A DNA stretch of 64,000 nucleotides from Taurinivorans muris (GCF_025232395.1 NZ_CP065938.1:1798001-1862000), one strand, 5' to 3'; positions 24,774-34,015 are shown, counted from the first letter of the stretch. Made by a program: numbers and translations. Notes: generated from the sequence alone by a model not told the origin.

Positions 24774-26417
24774 TTATTTCGTCCAGTCAAAATGCGGAAC
24801 TCCGCTTTCGTCCAGACTGGTGATCAGGCATTTATTGTATGCAGGGTCGAAGTTCGGATAATCCGTACGGTTATACATCGCCCGTCCTGATTCCTTACGC
24901 TGCAGACAGGCTTGAATGTAAATGCGTACAAGTTTAAAGAGTTCCAAACTTTCGCGTATTCTCATGAGTTCGCGCAGCGTTGCCGCTTCAAGCCGGGGAA
25001 TGTATTCCTCAATGGTTTGCATGCTCTTTAATGCTTGCAGCATGCCTTTTTCCGTTCTGTTGAAGCCGACATAATAATCCATGACTTGGCGGATGGCATC
25101 TTCAAATTCCGTGTATGTGATTGCATTTTCAGATTTTGTTTCTTTGAAATGCGTGAAAATTTCATCGTGCATTTTTTCAAAATCTTTTTCCTGTAAGTTT
25201 GGCATATCAACGGTTTTCGCGCGTTTTGCGGCATGTTCGCCAGCTGTCCAGCCTATGCCCATGCAGCAGGAAAATGTTGCCAAAAGACTTGCGGCATAAA
25301 GGTTTTTAATAGGGGTTTCCTGTTCGTCGTCGCATTTGATGATACCGCCGATCATGCGTTCCCCTATTTCGACCTCAAGCGGTTCTTTGGTGAAATCGAT
25401 ATTTCTTGCGCGGCAATAATCCAAATAGGTTTCCTTATCGCCGGGCATAAGGTCGTATTGGAGATGCCTTGCGTCTTCTTCGCTGAAATGGCGCATATCC
25501 ATATAGAACGGAGGCCCGCTTCCTTCAAGCGCTTCCTGGAATGTGCCCATGATTTGGTCGCGGCGGCGGCAGTTTTCCCAATTGGGATCGTATTTGCCCA
25601 TAAAGCGTTCGCCTTTGGCGTTCAATTCGTGACCGCCCATATTGTTGATGCCGTTCATGCCGGGAGCTCCGTATCCTTTAGGCAGCAGTGTGCCCTTATC
25701 GGCAATATCGAGATTTAAAACGGCAGCGCCAGCTTCCAAAGGCAATATGATCTGACTGCCTGTGACATAGGGGGAATACCAGCAGTTGAAAGGTTTGCGT
25801 GTTGAATTTGTGGATACCCGCTGGGCTGACAAGCCGAAAGCGATAACAGCTGTTTTGCAGCGGACAGTGACGAAGTCGCCTTTCAAAACATCAAAACCGA
25901 CACAGCCGGCAATGCGGTCTCCGTCTTTTAACAGTTTTGTGACAAAGAAATTGTTCACAACGCGGATACCAAGATTTTTGATGTATTTTGCGATTTTTGA
26001 TTTTACGGTATACCCTTTGTTGATATGTATCCACCATGGTCCGGGCTGCCCGAAACCTGCGGAACGGACATAGGTTCCGTCCGGATTGCGCAAAAGTTCT
26101 ATGCCGGATTCTTCAAGAACTTCCAAGCAAGGACGCATGGCTTTGTAAAAATTATAGGCTATGGTGTCGGTTATGCCGGAAGTCGGCGTAACGTAATATT
26201 TGCGCATGTCTTCAAACGTATCGTGTTCCGCTTCGTTGAGCACAGCCATGAAGTGGTCGTTTCCCCCGCCGATATTGCCGGAACTTTCAAGGACGCCTTT
26301 ATCGACAAGCAAAACATCGACGCCTTCTTTCTTTGCGGCGATGGCGGCACCGCAGCCTGAAATTCCGGAACCGAGGATAAGCACGTCGGTTTCATATGAT
26401 TTTGTTGTGAAACTCAT
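24774..26417 (-). CDS. AprA-like FAD-dependent oxidoreductase (redox module 1)
   Basis: A 547-residue soluble flavoprotein of the fumarate reductase / adenylylsulfate reductase alpha superfamily. The dinucleotide fold is LILGSGISGCGAA near residue 15, followed by SSGNIGGGNDHFMAVL; GGNDHF is shared with the two paralogues in this window. Further shared blocks are GAPGMNGINNMGGHELNA and PPFYMDMRHF. The C-terminal family motif is RKESGRAMYNRTDYP. There is no signal peptide and no membrane or haem partner. ATG 26417 has AGGAGG five bases upstream. It is driven by the sigma-54-like promoter at 26481-26496 and is very similar to the module 2 protein. Substrate unknown. Confidence 0.88.
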   Translation of the reverse strand: MSFTTKSYETDVLILGSGISGCGAAIAAKKEGVDVLLVDKGVLESSGNIGGGNDHFMAVLNEAEHDTFEDMRKYYVTPTSGITDTIAYNFYKAMRPCLEVLEESGIELLRNPDGTYVRSAGFGQPGPWWIHINKGYTVKSKIAKYIKNLGIRVVNNFFVTKLLKDGDRIAGCVGFDVLKGDFVTVRCKTAVIAFGLSAQRVSTNSTRKPFNCWYSPYVTGSQIILPLEAGAAVLNLDIADKGTLLPKGYGAPGMNGINNMGGHELNAKGERFMGKYDPNWENCRRRDQIMGTFQEALEGSGPPFYMDMRHFSEEDARHLQYDLMPGDKETYLDYCRARNIDFTKEPLEVEIGERMIGGIIKCDDEQETPIKNLYAASLLATFSCCMGIGWTAGEHAAKRAKTVDMPNLQEKDFEKMHDEIFTHFKETKSENAITYTEFEDAIRQVMDYYVGFNRTEKGMLQALKSMQTIEEYIPRLEAATLRELMRIRESLELFKLVRIYIQACLQRKESGRAMYNRTDYPNFDPAYNKCLITSLDESGVPHFDWTK

Positions 26418-26480
26418 CAAAACCTCCTCATAAAGGTTGTTGTTGAAAGAATGAATAAATTTTTTTTATGATTCTGTTTT

Positions 26481-26496
26481 TGCAAGGATAAGACCA
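26481..26496 (-). promoter_or_regulatory. Candidate sigma-54 promoter of module 1
   Basis: On the minus strand this reads TGGTCTTATCCTTGCA: -24 TGG and a perfect -12 TTGCA with GG-N10-GC spacing. The -24 element deviates from TGGCAC in its second half. The start of transcription would be near 26469, about 50 bases before the flavoprotein ATG. Confidence 0.6.
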
Positions 26497-26559
26497 ATTG
26501 TGAAAAATTTTATTATTTTAGTGTGTTGTCTGGGAGTTCAATGGAAATGAGAAAAATAG

Positions 26560-26673
26560 TGACATTCTTGTCAGTATGGTATTTAAATTAAAAATTTATT
26601 AAATCAATATGTTATGAAAGAATGAATATGAAATATGTATTGACAAACTTGTCACTATATGTCAGTATTGACA
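26560..26673. promoter_or_regulatory. Three TGACA/TGTCA palindromes, candidate enhancer sites
   Basis: TGACATTCTTGTCA (26560-26573), TGACAAACTTGTCA (26641-26654) and TGTCAGTATTGACA (26660-26673) are inverted repeats with 4-base spacers. They lie 64-190 bp upstream of the module 1 promoter and just before the divergent activator gene, so they are likely its binding sites. Confidence 0.6.
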
Positions 26674-26715
26674 TTATTTGTTCTAAAAAACATTTAGCCT
26701 TTGCAAGGAAATACT

Positions 26716-28464
26716 ATGTCTTTTGCGGAAAATTTTTTTTACTTCAGCCAGCAGTTTGCCGGTTTTGCGATTAATTTAAAGCATGAAGTCACATGGTGGA
26801 ATAAAGTAAACGAAAAGTTGACGGGCGTTAGTGAAAAAGATGTCTTGCATACCGATAACTATTGGAAAATATTTTATCATACGCAAAAAGTTTTGCCCGT
26901 CGATTTGCTTCTTATGGAAGATACCGACAGGGAAAAAGAATTTCCGAGTTTGAATTTTTTTGGCGACATCTGTTACGGGTTTTTAAAAATTGAAAAAAAT
27001 ATCAATGACAAAAGTTTGTTATGGGTTATCGCAAGCAAGGTTTTTGACGGCAATCGGCAATTAATCGGGGCTATCATGTCTTTTCAGCTTATTTCACTGC
27101 GCCATTTGTATTGGAACAGTCCTTTGCTCGGAGAACTTATCATGCGGTTTCCGCTTCCGATTGCCATTATTTTAAACGGGCATATCACGCTTGCCAACAA
27201 ACTTTATGCCGCCCTGTTGGGCTGTGCTTCCCCCAAGGAGATAGCCGGCAAGCCTGTCGAAACGTTCATTCATTCCCTTGACCGTAAAAAATATCGGGAA
27301 CTAAGCAAAAACAATTATCAGAACATTGTTTCGGAAAAAGAATATGACTGGAAATATTCCGTACAAAATTCAATCCGTTACGTAACAGAAATTCCGACTG
27401 TTTTCAAAAAGGAGGACGATACGCTTTTAGTGAGCACGTTTATTGACAAGACGGAGGAAATACAAAAAGAAAAGCAATTAATGGAAGAAAAAGAAGAACT
27501 GCTTGCGGCAAATAAAAATTTAATCAAATTGCTGCGGGAAAAAGATGGCTTTTTCATCAGCCAATCGCCTAAAATGAAAAATGTCATTGAAAAAGCCCTG
27601 CGTTTGGCAAAAAGTGAAATCAATGTCGTCATTCTTGGAGAAACAGGAACAGGCAAGTCTTTGCTCGCAAAAATCATTCATGAAGCAGGAACGAGAAAAG
27701 ACAAGCCGTTTATTGCCGTCAACTGTGCGGCAATTCCGGAAACGCTCATGGAAAGCGCTTTTTTCGGATATGTGAAAGGGGCGTTTACCAATGCCCATTC
27801 CGCAAGCCGGGGATTTTTGGAAGCCGCCCATGAAGGCACGCTTTTTCTTGATGAAGTTGCGGAACTTTCACCCGCCATGCAGGCGAAACTTCTTCATGCT
27901 GTTGAAAATAAGCTTTTCACTCCCCTTGGGTCGACGGTGCAAAAGGCGTGCGATGTCCGCATCATCAGTGCGACGCATAGGAATTTAAATCAAATGCTTC
28001 AGGAAAAAAAATTGCGTGAGGACTTTTTTTACCGGATTTGCGTGGTTGATTTGTATTTGCCGGCGTTAAGGGAACGGAAAGAAGATATTCCGCTTTTAAT
28101 CGGGTTCTTTTTGAAACGTTTCAGCGGCACGGATACTCCGCCGCGTATTCCCGAACGGGTATTTGCCCAAATGATGGACGCCCCATGGGCAGGAAACATA
28201 CGGGAACTGCAAAATGCGATACTTCGCTTTATTGCCACGGGCGAATTGCAGGAAATGCAGGAAATGCGGCAGGTTTCCATTAAAGAAGAATTTTTTGCAA
28301 AAGAAGATATGCTGTTTGACCTTGAGTTATGCAAAACGGAAACGGAAAGGCGTTGTTTGGAGCATGCCCTGAAGTGTGCGAAAGGAAACAAGAGCCGCGC
28401 GGCGAAATTGATGAATATGAATATCAGAACGTTTCACAGGTATTGCGCGAAACATAATATTTAG
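26716..28464 (+). CDS. PAS-type sigma-54-dependent activator (enhancer-binding protein) for module 1
   Basis: A 582-residue regulator. The N-terminal ~245 residues form two PAS-like sensor regions, a coiled linker follows (250-275), and the AAA+ domain begins at ISQSPKM (about 281). Walker A is GETGTGKS (308-315) and Walker B is LFLDEVAE. The sigma-54 contact loop reads GAFTNA (355-360) instead of GAFTGA. A Fis-type helix-turn-helix is at the C-terminus (KSRAAKLMNMNIRTFHRYC). ATG 26716 has AAGGA upstream. It is divergent from the flavoprotein operon whose -24/-12 promoter it probably activates in response to a small molecule. Confidence 0.9.
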   Translation: MSFAENFFYFSQQFAGFAINLKHEVTWWNKVNEKLTGVSEKDVLHTDNYWKIFYHTQKVLPVDLLLMEDTDREKEFPSLNFFGDICYGFLKIEKNINDKSLLWVIASKVFDGNRQLIGAIMSFQLISLRHLYWNSPLLGELIMRFPLPIAIILNGHITLANKLYAALLGCASPKEIAGKPVETFIHSLDRKKYRELSKNNYQNIVSEKEYDWKYSVQNSIRYVTEIPTVFKKEDDTLLVSTFIDKTEEIQKEKQLMEEKEELLAANKNLIKLLREKDGFFISQSPKMKNVIEKALRLAKSEINVVILGETGTGKSLLAKIIHEAGTRKDKPFIAVNCAAIPETLMESAFFGYVKGAFTNAHSASRGFLEAAHEGTLFLDEVAELSPAMQAKLLHAVENKLFTPLGSTVQKACDVRIISATHRNLNQMLQEKKLREDFFYRICVVDLYLPALRERKEDIPLLIGFFLKRFSGTDTPPRIPERVFAQMMDAPWAGNIRELQNAILRFIATGELQEMQEMRQVSIKEEFFAKEDMLFDLELCKTETERRCLEHALKCAKGNKSRAAKLMNMNIRTFHRYCAKHNI

Positions 28465-28629
28465 AGCGTTTTTGTTAATTATTGGGAAATGTTTCAGGGG
28501 AAAAATTTTGTAAAAGTTCTCTCCTGTCCCTCTCTCGACACTTTTTATGATATTTTTTATCGTTACGGTATTATTACCATATAGGGGACCGGAGGGATAA
28601 TTCCTTTCGGGAAAAAAATATTATGAAAA

Positions 28630-30135
28630 TCATATGGAAACGATCTGCTGGTTCAGACCGCCGCTCTTTTCGCTTTCTTGATTTTCTCTGCCTTGGTGGT
28701 ATTTCTTTTTGTTATGGTACATGACCTTGTCCGCCAAATCGATGAAAAATTCTTCGTCCGTTTGCTGGCGAGGCTTATTTTGCAAAACATTTTTATCAGG
28801 GCTGACATAGCCTATGCTTACCGTCATAATGCAGGATATGCCGTCAAGCAGATAGGGCTGCTGAAGATAATTCTGTATTCCCTGCAGACGGGTGGGCATG
28901 GAATCATCATCAGGCTTTTTGCAGTAAAATATGGCTAAAAATTCATCGCCGCCGAGCCGTGCGGCAAATTCTTCAGGCAAAAGGCATCGGGATATTCTTT
29001 TTGCAAATTCGATAAGCAGCTTATCGCCGATATGGTGTCCGTACGTATCGTTGATGTGTTTAAAATCGTTGAAGTCCAGCATGCATAGATAGAGTATCGG
29101 CTCATCGTTCCGATAGGCGCTGTTTTGGTGCTTTATGAGCGCTTCCCGAAGAAGTTTGTAAGTCCAGTTTCTGTTTGGCAGATTGGTCAGGCTGTCGGTG
29201 CGGCTTTGCCTTTCAATGATTTTATTTTTTGTTTTTAAAATGATGACAATGGTCAAAAGCAGGGAAAGCAAAATGCAGATAATGCTGTATACGGTGATTT
29301 CAAAAAACAGGTTTTTGCGGTCAAGCCAGCCGGATTTCGGGGAAATGTCAAGATACCATGTTGCGTTTTGAATTGGAATTTCAAAGGTCTCGGTATTTTT
29401 GTTGAGTTGGGTTTCAGAAGAAATAATGGTTTCCTTTTTGCCTGTTGACGGGGAAAAACGCCATAAATTCCAAGAAAATCCGGCAAGTGACAATTCATCG
29501 TATTTCAGCCGTTCCAGAATTTTGGGAAAATCATAGGTTATAAGGACGAAGCCCCAAAAATATTCATTGTCTGTAAGGTGTTCGGTATTGGGTATGGTTT
29601 CGGCATTTGTTTTGGGCAGAAATACCGCCTGCCTGAACGCAAGTCCCGTTCCGCCCTGCACGAGTTTGAACGGTCCGGAAATGGTGACTTTCCTTGTTGT
29701 AATGGCAAGCCGGGCTTCCTCTTTGCGGGTTTTTGAAAGCAATAAATTGTGTCCCATGGCGTTTTTATTCCGCTCATAGGGATAAACATGGCTGACAATG
29801 CCGTTTTTCGCCAAGTTGATATTGAGGGTTTCAGGAATGATTTGTATCAAATGCTCCGCAATTTCTTCGTATAAATCCGTTTTTCCGTTTTGCCACGTGA
29901 TCACGCGGGAGAGTATGTGCAGGCTCTGGGCGAAATTTTCAAAGGTGAGCTTTGTTTTTTGGGAAAAATAATTGCCGTAGATTTTCACGCGTTCCAGTTT
30001 TACGCGGTATTCTTGCTTGCTCGAATAACAAAGGAAACAGCCTGCAATAAAAAGCGTTGCAAGAAGGGAAGCCATAAAGACATACGCGGGTTTGAGCCGT
30101 TTTCTTTTTCTTCTGTCATAGGCAAAATTACTCAT
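28630..30135 (-). CDS. Membrane CHASE-GGDEF diguanylate cyclase
   Basis: A 501-residue protein. A transmembrane helix near residues 18-40 is followed by a periplasmic CHASE domain (about 50-260, containing FKLVQGGTGLAFRQAVFL), a second helix near 280-300, and a cytoplasmic GGDEF domain with an intact GGDEF site (ARLGGDEF). The position of the inhibitory I-site reads LPEE instead of RxxD, so product feedback is probably lost. CHASE domains sense small organic ligands outside the cytoplasm. ATG 30135 has AGAGGATG upstream; the longer TTG start is less likely. No neighbour is cotranscribed. Confidence 0.9.
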   Translation of the reverse strand: MSNFAYDRRKRKRLKPAYVFMASLLATLFIAGCFLCYSSKQEYRVKLERVKIYGNYFSQKTKLTFENFAQSLHILSRVITWQNGKTDLYEEIAEHLIQIIPETLNINLAKNGIVSHVYPYERNKNAMGHNLLLSKTRKEEARLAITTRKVTISGPFKLVQGGTGLAFRQAVFLPKTNAETIPNTEHLTDNEYFWGFVLITYDFPKILERLKYDELSLAGFSWNLWRFSPSTGKKETIISSETQLNKNTETFEIPIQNATWYLDISPKSGWLDRKNLFFEITVYSIICILLSLLLTIVIILKTKNKIIERQSRTDSLTNLPNRNWTYKLLREALIKHQNSAYRNDEPILYLCMLDFNDFKHINDTYGHHIGDKLLIEFAKRISRCLLPEEFAARLGGDEFLAIFYCKKPDDDSMPTRLQGIQNYLQQPYLLDGISCIMTVSIGYVSPDKNVLQNKPRQQTDEEFFIDLADKVMYHNKKKYHQGRENQESEKSGGLNQQIVSI

Positions 30136-30350
30136 GATATCATCCTCTTGCTCCAAGCGTTTGTGTATCTTTAATAGGAAAGCGTGTCAAATCGTATTTC
30201 CGGGTTTTGCGCTCGCCGCAAAAACATGAAATATCCGTTTTGGCAGTATTAGGCAAGAAAAAGCAAAAAACAGCTCTTTTTCCTGTTTGGGGTTTTGCTA
30301 CAATGGCAACAACGTGGAATAACTCGTATGAAAGACAAGAGGAGATTTTT

Positions 30351-31013
30351 ATGAACAGGCGGATATTCATGAAACGGGCGGGATTGGCGTTACTGGGAAC
30401 AGGGTTTGGAATGAAATCAGCCTTGCTTTTCATGAAAAATGCTTACGCCCGAACACCCCGAACACAAGGAGGAGAAAAAACAATGAAAATATTCGTGCTG
30501 ACCGGCAGTCCCCGTGAAAATGGAAATTCCAATATCTTAGCTGATCATTTTATTAAAGGAGCGAAGGAACAGGGGCATGAAATCGTCCGTTTTGACGCCG
30601 CACAGAAAAACGTTCACCCTTGTATTGCTTGCAATTCCTGCGGAATGGACGGTCCATGCGTATTTAAAGATGATTTTGAATTTGTGCGGGAGCATATTGT
30701 TCCGGCTGATCTTGCGGTTTTTGCAACTCCTATGTATTATTTCGGCATATCGGCACAGCTGAAAGCCGTTATCGACAGGTTTTATGCGATTAATGGACAA
30801 ATCCATGTTCCCAAGAAAGCTGTCTTGCTTATGACGTATGCGAACAATTCCCCCGCCCATGAGCTACCAATTTTGACGCACTATGAGAAGCTCCTGGATT
30901 ATTTGGGCTGGGAGGACGCCGGCAGGGTTGTCGCTTCCGGAACATGGACGGCAGGTTCCGTTTTGCGGACGGATTTTCCAAATAAAGCGTATGAATTAGG
31001 CAAACGTATCTAA
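30351..31013 (+). CDS. Iron-sulfur-flavoprotein-like NAD(P)H oxidoreductase with Tat-like leader
   Basis: A 220-residue flavodoxin-fold protein. The FMN-reductase start MKIFVLTGSPRENGNSNILAD is at residue 45. Next comes C-x2-C-x2-C-x5-C (CIACNSCGMDGPC), the cluster pattern of iron-sulfur flavoproteins, then the flavin loop TPMYYFGISAQLKAVIDR. Before it is a leader, NRRIFMKRAG plus a hydrophobic stretch, that looks like a twin-arginine signal. ATG 30351 has GAGGAG upstream. A second in-frame ATG at 30483 also has GGAGGAG eight bases upstream and would make a leaderless cytoplasmic form. The hydrolase gene at 31031 follows and may be cotranscribed. Confidence 0.82.
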   Translation: MNRRIFMKRAGLALLGTGFGMKSALLFMKNAYARTPRTQGGEKTMKIFVLTGSPRENGNSNILADHFIKGAKEQGHEIVRFDAAQKNVHPCIACNSCGMDGPCVFKDDFEFVREHIVPADLAVFATPMYYFGISAQLKAVIDRFYAINGQIHVPKKAVLLMTYANNSPAHELPILTHYEKLLDYLGWEDAGRVVASGTWTAGSVLRTDFPNKAYELGKRI

Positions 31014-31030
31014 GGGGGAACATTGTTTTT

Positions 31031-32158
31031 ATGACACGGAGAATGTTTTTGCGGTTTTTCGCCGGTGCCTGTCTGGCATGCGGAGGGCTTGGCGGAGGCG
31101 GTTACGCGTTTTTGCGGAAGAACATGTTCGGCGCCCTGCCGGCAGGCGGTTTGGAAAAAACGCTTATGCGTTCCCCGCATTATTACAATGGGGAATTTCA
31201 TAACTTGGCGGAACGGGCTGTTTTAAAAGATGACGGTTCCGTGCTTTTTTCTCTTTTCCGCTATTTGCTTGAAAAAAAGGAAAATCCTTTTCCCGAAAAT
31301 CCGGTTCCGGTCAATACCCATGCTTTCGAGAATTTGAACCGTGTCCAAGATTGCTTGGTTTGGCTGGGGCATTCTTCGTTCTTTCTGCAATGTTCAGGAA
31401 AAAGGTTTTTGATTGACCCGGTCTTCAGTCCTTATGCTTCACCTTTTTCGTTCAGCATAAAAGCTTTTGCCGGAACTTCGGCTTATGCCGCCGAAGATTT
31501 GCCTTTCATCGATTATGTGCTTGTTTCCCACGACCATTGGGACCATTTGGATTATCCCACCATGCGAAAGTTACAGCCTAAAACCGGCAAAGTCATTTGC
31601 GGGCTTGGCGTAAGTTCCCATTTAATGCATTGGGGATTTCAAAGAGAACAGATTATCGAGGGTGATTGGGGAGATACCGTTGTTTCGGATAATGATATCA
31701 ATATCAATATTGTGCCTGCACAGCACTTTTCAGGCAGAATGCTTGTGCGCAATAAGACGTTATGGTGCGGGTTCGTGCTTGAAACAAAAAATCTGAAACT
31801 GTTTTTCAGCGGGGACAGCGGCTACGGGGAACATTTTGCCGGACTCGGTAAAAAATTCGGCAAAATCGATATTGCCTTGCTTGACTGCGGGCAATACAAT
31901 GAGCGCTGGCGTTTTGTGCACATGGTACCGGAAGAAGCCGTGCAGGCGGCTTCGGACTTGCAGGCTTCTTATCTGCTTCCCATGCATATCGGTAAATTTT
32001 CCCTGGCTTATCACCCATGGAACGAACCCTTCGAACGGGTGAAAACCGCAAGTTCGGGCAAAAATTTTCGGCTTCTCACGCCTATGATAGGGGAACGTCT
32101 TAATTTGGCAAACCTCGCTTCCGCGCATTTTTCCTCTTGGTGGGAAACGCTCGGCTGA
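31031..32158 (+). CDS. Exported metallo-beta-lactamase-fold hydrolase (NAPE-PLD/UlaG-like)
   Basis: A 375-residue protein with a Tat-like leader (TRRMFLRFFAGACLACGG) and then an MBL domain. WLGHSSFFL and IDPVFSPYASP introduce the fold, SHDHWDHLD is the HxHxDH metal motif, and a later FFSGDSGYG Asp and MHIGKF His complete the dinuclear site. The DPVFSPYASPFSF element is typical of the N-acyl-phosphatidylethanolamine phospholipase D-like branch. The natural substrate is unknown; phospholipid or N-acyl compounds in the envelope are possible. It follows the flavodoxin-like gene by 17 bases. Confidence 0.85.
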   Translation: MTRRMFLRFFAGACLACGGLGGGGYAFLRKNMFGALPAGGLEKTLMRSPHYYNGEFHNLAERAVLKDDGSVLFSLFRYLLEKKENPFPENPVPVNTHAFENLNRVQDCLVWLGHSSFFLQCSGKRFLIDPVFSPYASPFSFSIKAFAGTSAYAAEDLPFIDYVLVSHDHWDHLDYPTMRKLQPKTGKVICGLGVSSHLMHWGFQREQIIEGDWGDTVVSDNDININIVPAQHFSGRMLVRNKTLWCGFVLETKNLKLFFSGDSGYGEHFAGLGKKFGKIDIALLDCGQYNERWRFVHMVPEEAVQAASDLQASYLLPMHIGKFSLAYHPWNEPFERVKTASSGKNFRLLTPMIGERLNLANLASAHFSSWWETLG

Positions 32159-32182
32159 TTTACCGGTACTGCCGAATTTCTT

Positions 32183-33838
32183 TCATAAAAGCCGTATGTC
32201 TTCCCATGTGAGGTTCAAGCCTTTTAAATATTTGTTCAGCCTTGCTGTATCGTCATTGCTTTTTTTCTTTTGTCTGGAAGCGGAAAAAAGTTTCCGTCCC
32301 GCTTCGGAGCGGGTTTTCGCGTTTCTGCAAACGCTGAGAACTTCCTCAAGCTGAACTGCGTCAAATAAATCCCGCTGGTTTGCATGGACGGTTTTTTGCA
32401 TGGCTGCCAATTTGTTTTGCAGGGGAAAGCGTTCGGTTTTTTCCGCCGTTTGAAAAGCTGCCGCGGCGTGTTGAAAAGGCGGTGTCCTCTTACTCCAGTT
32501 CTTTTTGAGCAATTCTATTTCCTGCAAAACAATTTCAAGGGTAATTGAGCCATACGAGGAATAAGTCACCATGCGTTCCATGCTTGCCGTGAGGGAGCGG
32601 AAATTGTCCGTCCACAGCGCTTCTTCGCTTGTGGCAAAATCAAGATAGGCTTTCTTGGCTTCCGGGGTGAAATCCGCAAGCAATCCCTTTTCTTTGCGCA
32701 AGCGCCGTATTTCATATTCAATATTGGGCTCTATGTCTTCCAAACGTTCCGTCAGGCTTGGCAAATGAAATTCCCATAAGTTGATACGGGCGTAAAGGTC
32801 TTGGCGGAATAAGCCTTGAGAGATGTTTTCCGGGAGAATTTTGTTGGTTGCGCAAATCAGCTGGAAATCACTTCGTATTTCTTGGTCCGCGCCCATGGGC
32901 AAATAGCTTTTTTCTTCAATGGCTTTCAGAAGCTGCGCTTGCAGTTCAAGACTCAATTCGCCTATTTCGTCTAAAAATAAAATTCCGCCGTCCGCTGTTT
33001 TCAATAATCCGTTTCTGTTTGTTGCCGCTCCTGTGAAAGAACCTTTGATGTGCCCGAAAAGGGTGGAATATGCCAAATCGCCGTGCAGGGTCGCACAGTT
33101 TACGGAAACGAAACTTCCTCTGACCGTGCCTATTTTTTTCCGCAGTTCATAAACTTGTTTGGCGAGTTGCGATTTGCCCGAACCGGTCGGTCCTAAAAAT
33201 AAAATAGGGGCTGTGGAGTGGACGGCGATATGCTCGATATTGCTGATAAGTTTGTTGAATTGCGGGTTGTTCGTGGGAATGGAGGATTTGAGCAGCGACT
33301 GCGTATCGTAATATTCCTTTTCGTAGGTGCTGATGTCTGTCAGCCATTTTCCGAAGCTCGCTTCATATATTTCCGGAACATAAAGGGGGGATACCGCATT
33401 CCGGTTTCTTCTGAGGTGCACGATACGGCATGGAAGGTGCCGTATGTTGATAAGCATGGTGATAAGGAAAGAATGGGCGAAAAGATTGCCTTTGGCGAAA
33501 TAGAGATAGTAATTATAATTCGCTGTATCAAAATTGAATTTTGTAAACCATTCGGCAAACACGCTGTAAATATGATTGAAATTTTCCACGTTGAAATCAA
33601 GCGTTGAATTGATTTTGATGAAACGGATTTTCGTATTGTTCAAATGATTTTTCAAATAGTTGAAAAAGAGCGGAATATGCTTGATGTTTCCCGGATTGAT
33701 GAAAAAGAAAATACGCTCGACCGGAAAAGAAGAAATATTTATGAGTTGAATGTATTGCTCCCATTGCGCAAGCATTTCCGAAACTTGCAAAAATCGGTAA
33801 TTGGCAGGGATTGTTGCGAAAATGACATTTTTTTTCAT
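32183..33838 (-). CDS. RtcR-like sigma-54-dependent activator with CARF-type N-terminus
   Basis: A 551-residue enhancer-binding protein. The C-terminal segment CRNAKTRSEAGRKLFSASRQ and the LNKYLKGLNLTWEDIR end closely follow RtcR. The AAA+ domain has Walker A GPTGSGKS (216-223), a GSFTGA loop (266-271) and FLDEIGE. The N-terminal ~180 residues align in order with the CARF sensor of RtcR, but the segment where RtcR carries TTGTH reads AKGNL here. RtcR normally controls rtcBA RNA repair; no rtc gene is in the window. It is divergent from module 2, which has a consensus sigma-54 promoter, so it probably regulates that instead. Confidence 0.87.
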   Translation of the reverse strand: MKKNVIFATIPANYRFLQVSEMLAQWEQYIQLINISSFPVERIFFFINPGNIKHIPLFFNYLKNHLNNTKIRFIKINSTLDFNVENFNHIYSVFAEWFTKFNFDTANYNYYLYFAKGNLFAHSFLITMLINIRHLPCRIVHLRRNRNAVSPLYVPEIYEASFGKWLTDISTYEKEYYDTQSLLKSSIPTNNPQFNKLISNIEHIAVHSTAPILFLGPTGSGKSQLAKQVYELRKKIGTVRGSFVSVNCATLHGDLAYSTLFGHIKGSFTGAATNRNGLLKTADGGILFLDEIGELSLELQAQLLKAIEEKSYLPMGADQEIRSDFQLICATNKILPENISQGLFRQDLYARINLWEFHLPSLTERLEDIEPNIEYEIRRLRKEKGLLADFTPEAKKAYLDFATSEEALWTDNFRSLTASMERMVTYSSYGSITLEIVLQEIELLKKNWSKRTPPFQHAAAAFQTAEKTERFPLQNKLAAMQKTVHANQRDLFDAVQLEEVLSVCRNAKTRSEAGRKLFSASRQKKKSNDDTARLNKYLKGLNLTWEDIRLL

Positions 33839-33937
33839 AGAATATGCTTTCCTTGAAAAATGGGAAGAAATATGACGGGTGATGAAACAAAATCATAAAA
33901 AAATCTGATAAAATCATATTTTTTTATTTATCTCGGA

Positions 33938-34007
33938 TGATATTCTGATATTTGAAAATAGTCAATATTGGTGTCTATATGATATAACATTGTGATATTA
34001 TTGATAT
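33938..34007. promoter_or_regulatory. Five TGATAT repeats, candidate activator sites for module 2
   Basis: TGATAT occurs at 33938, 33946, 33980, 33993 and 34002, within 80 bp upstream of the -24/-12 promoter and in the intergenic region shared with the RtcR-like gene. AT-richness makes chance repeats possible. Confidence 0.35.
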
Positions 34008-34015
34008 GTGATTTT

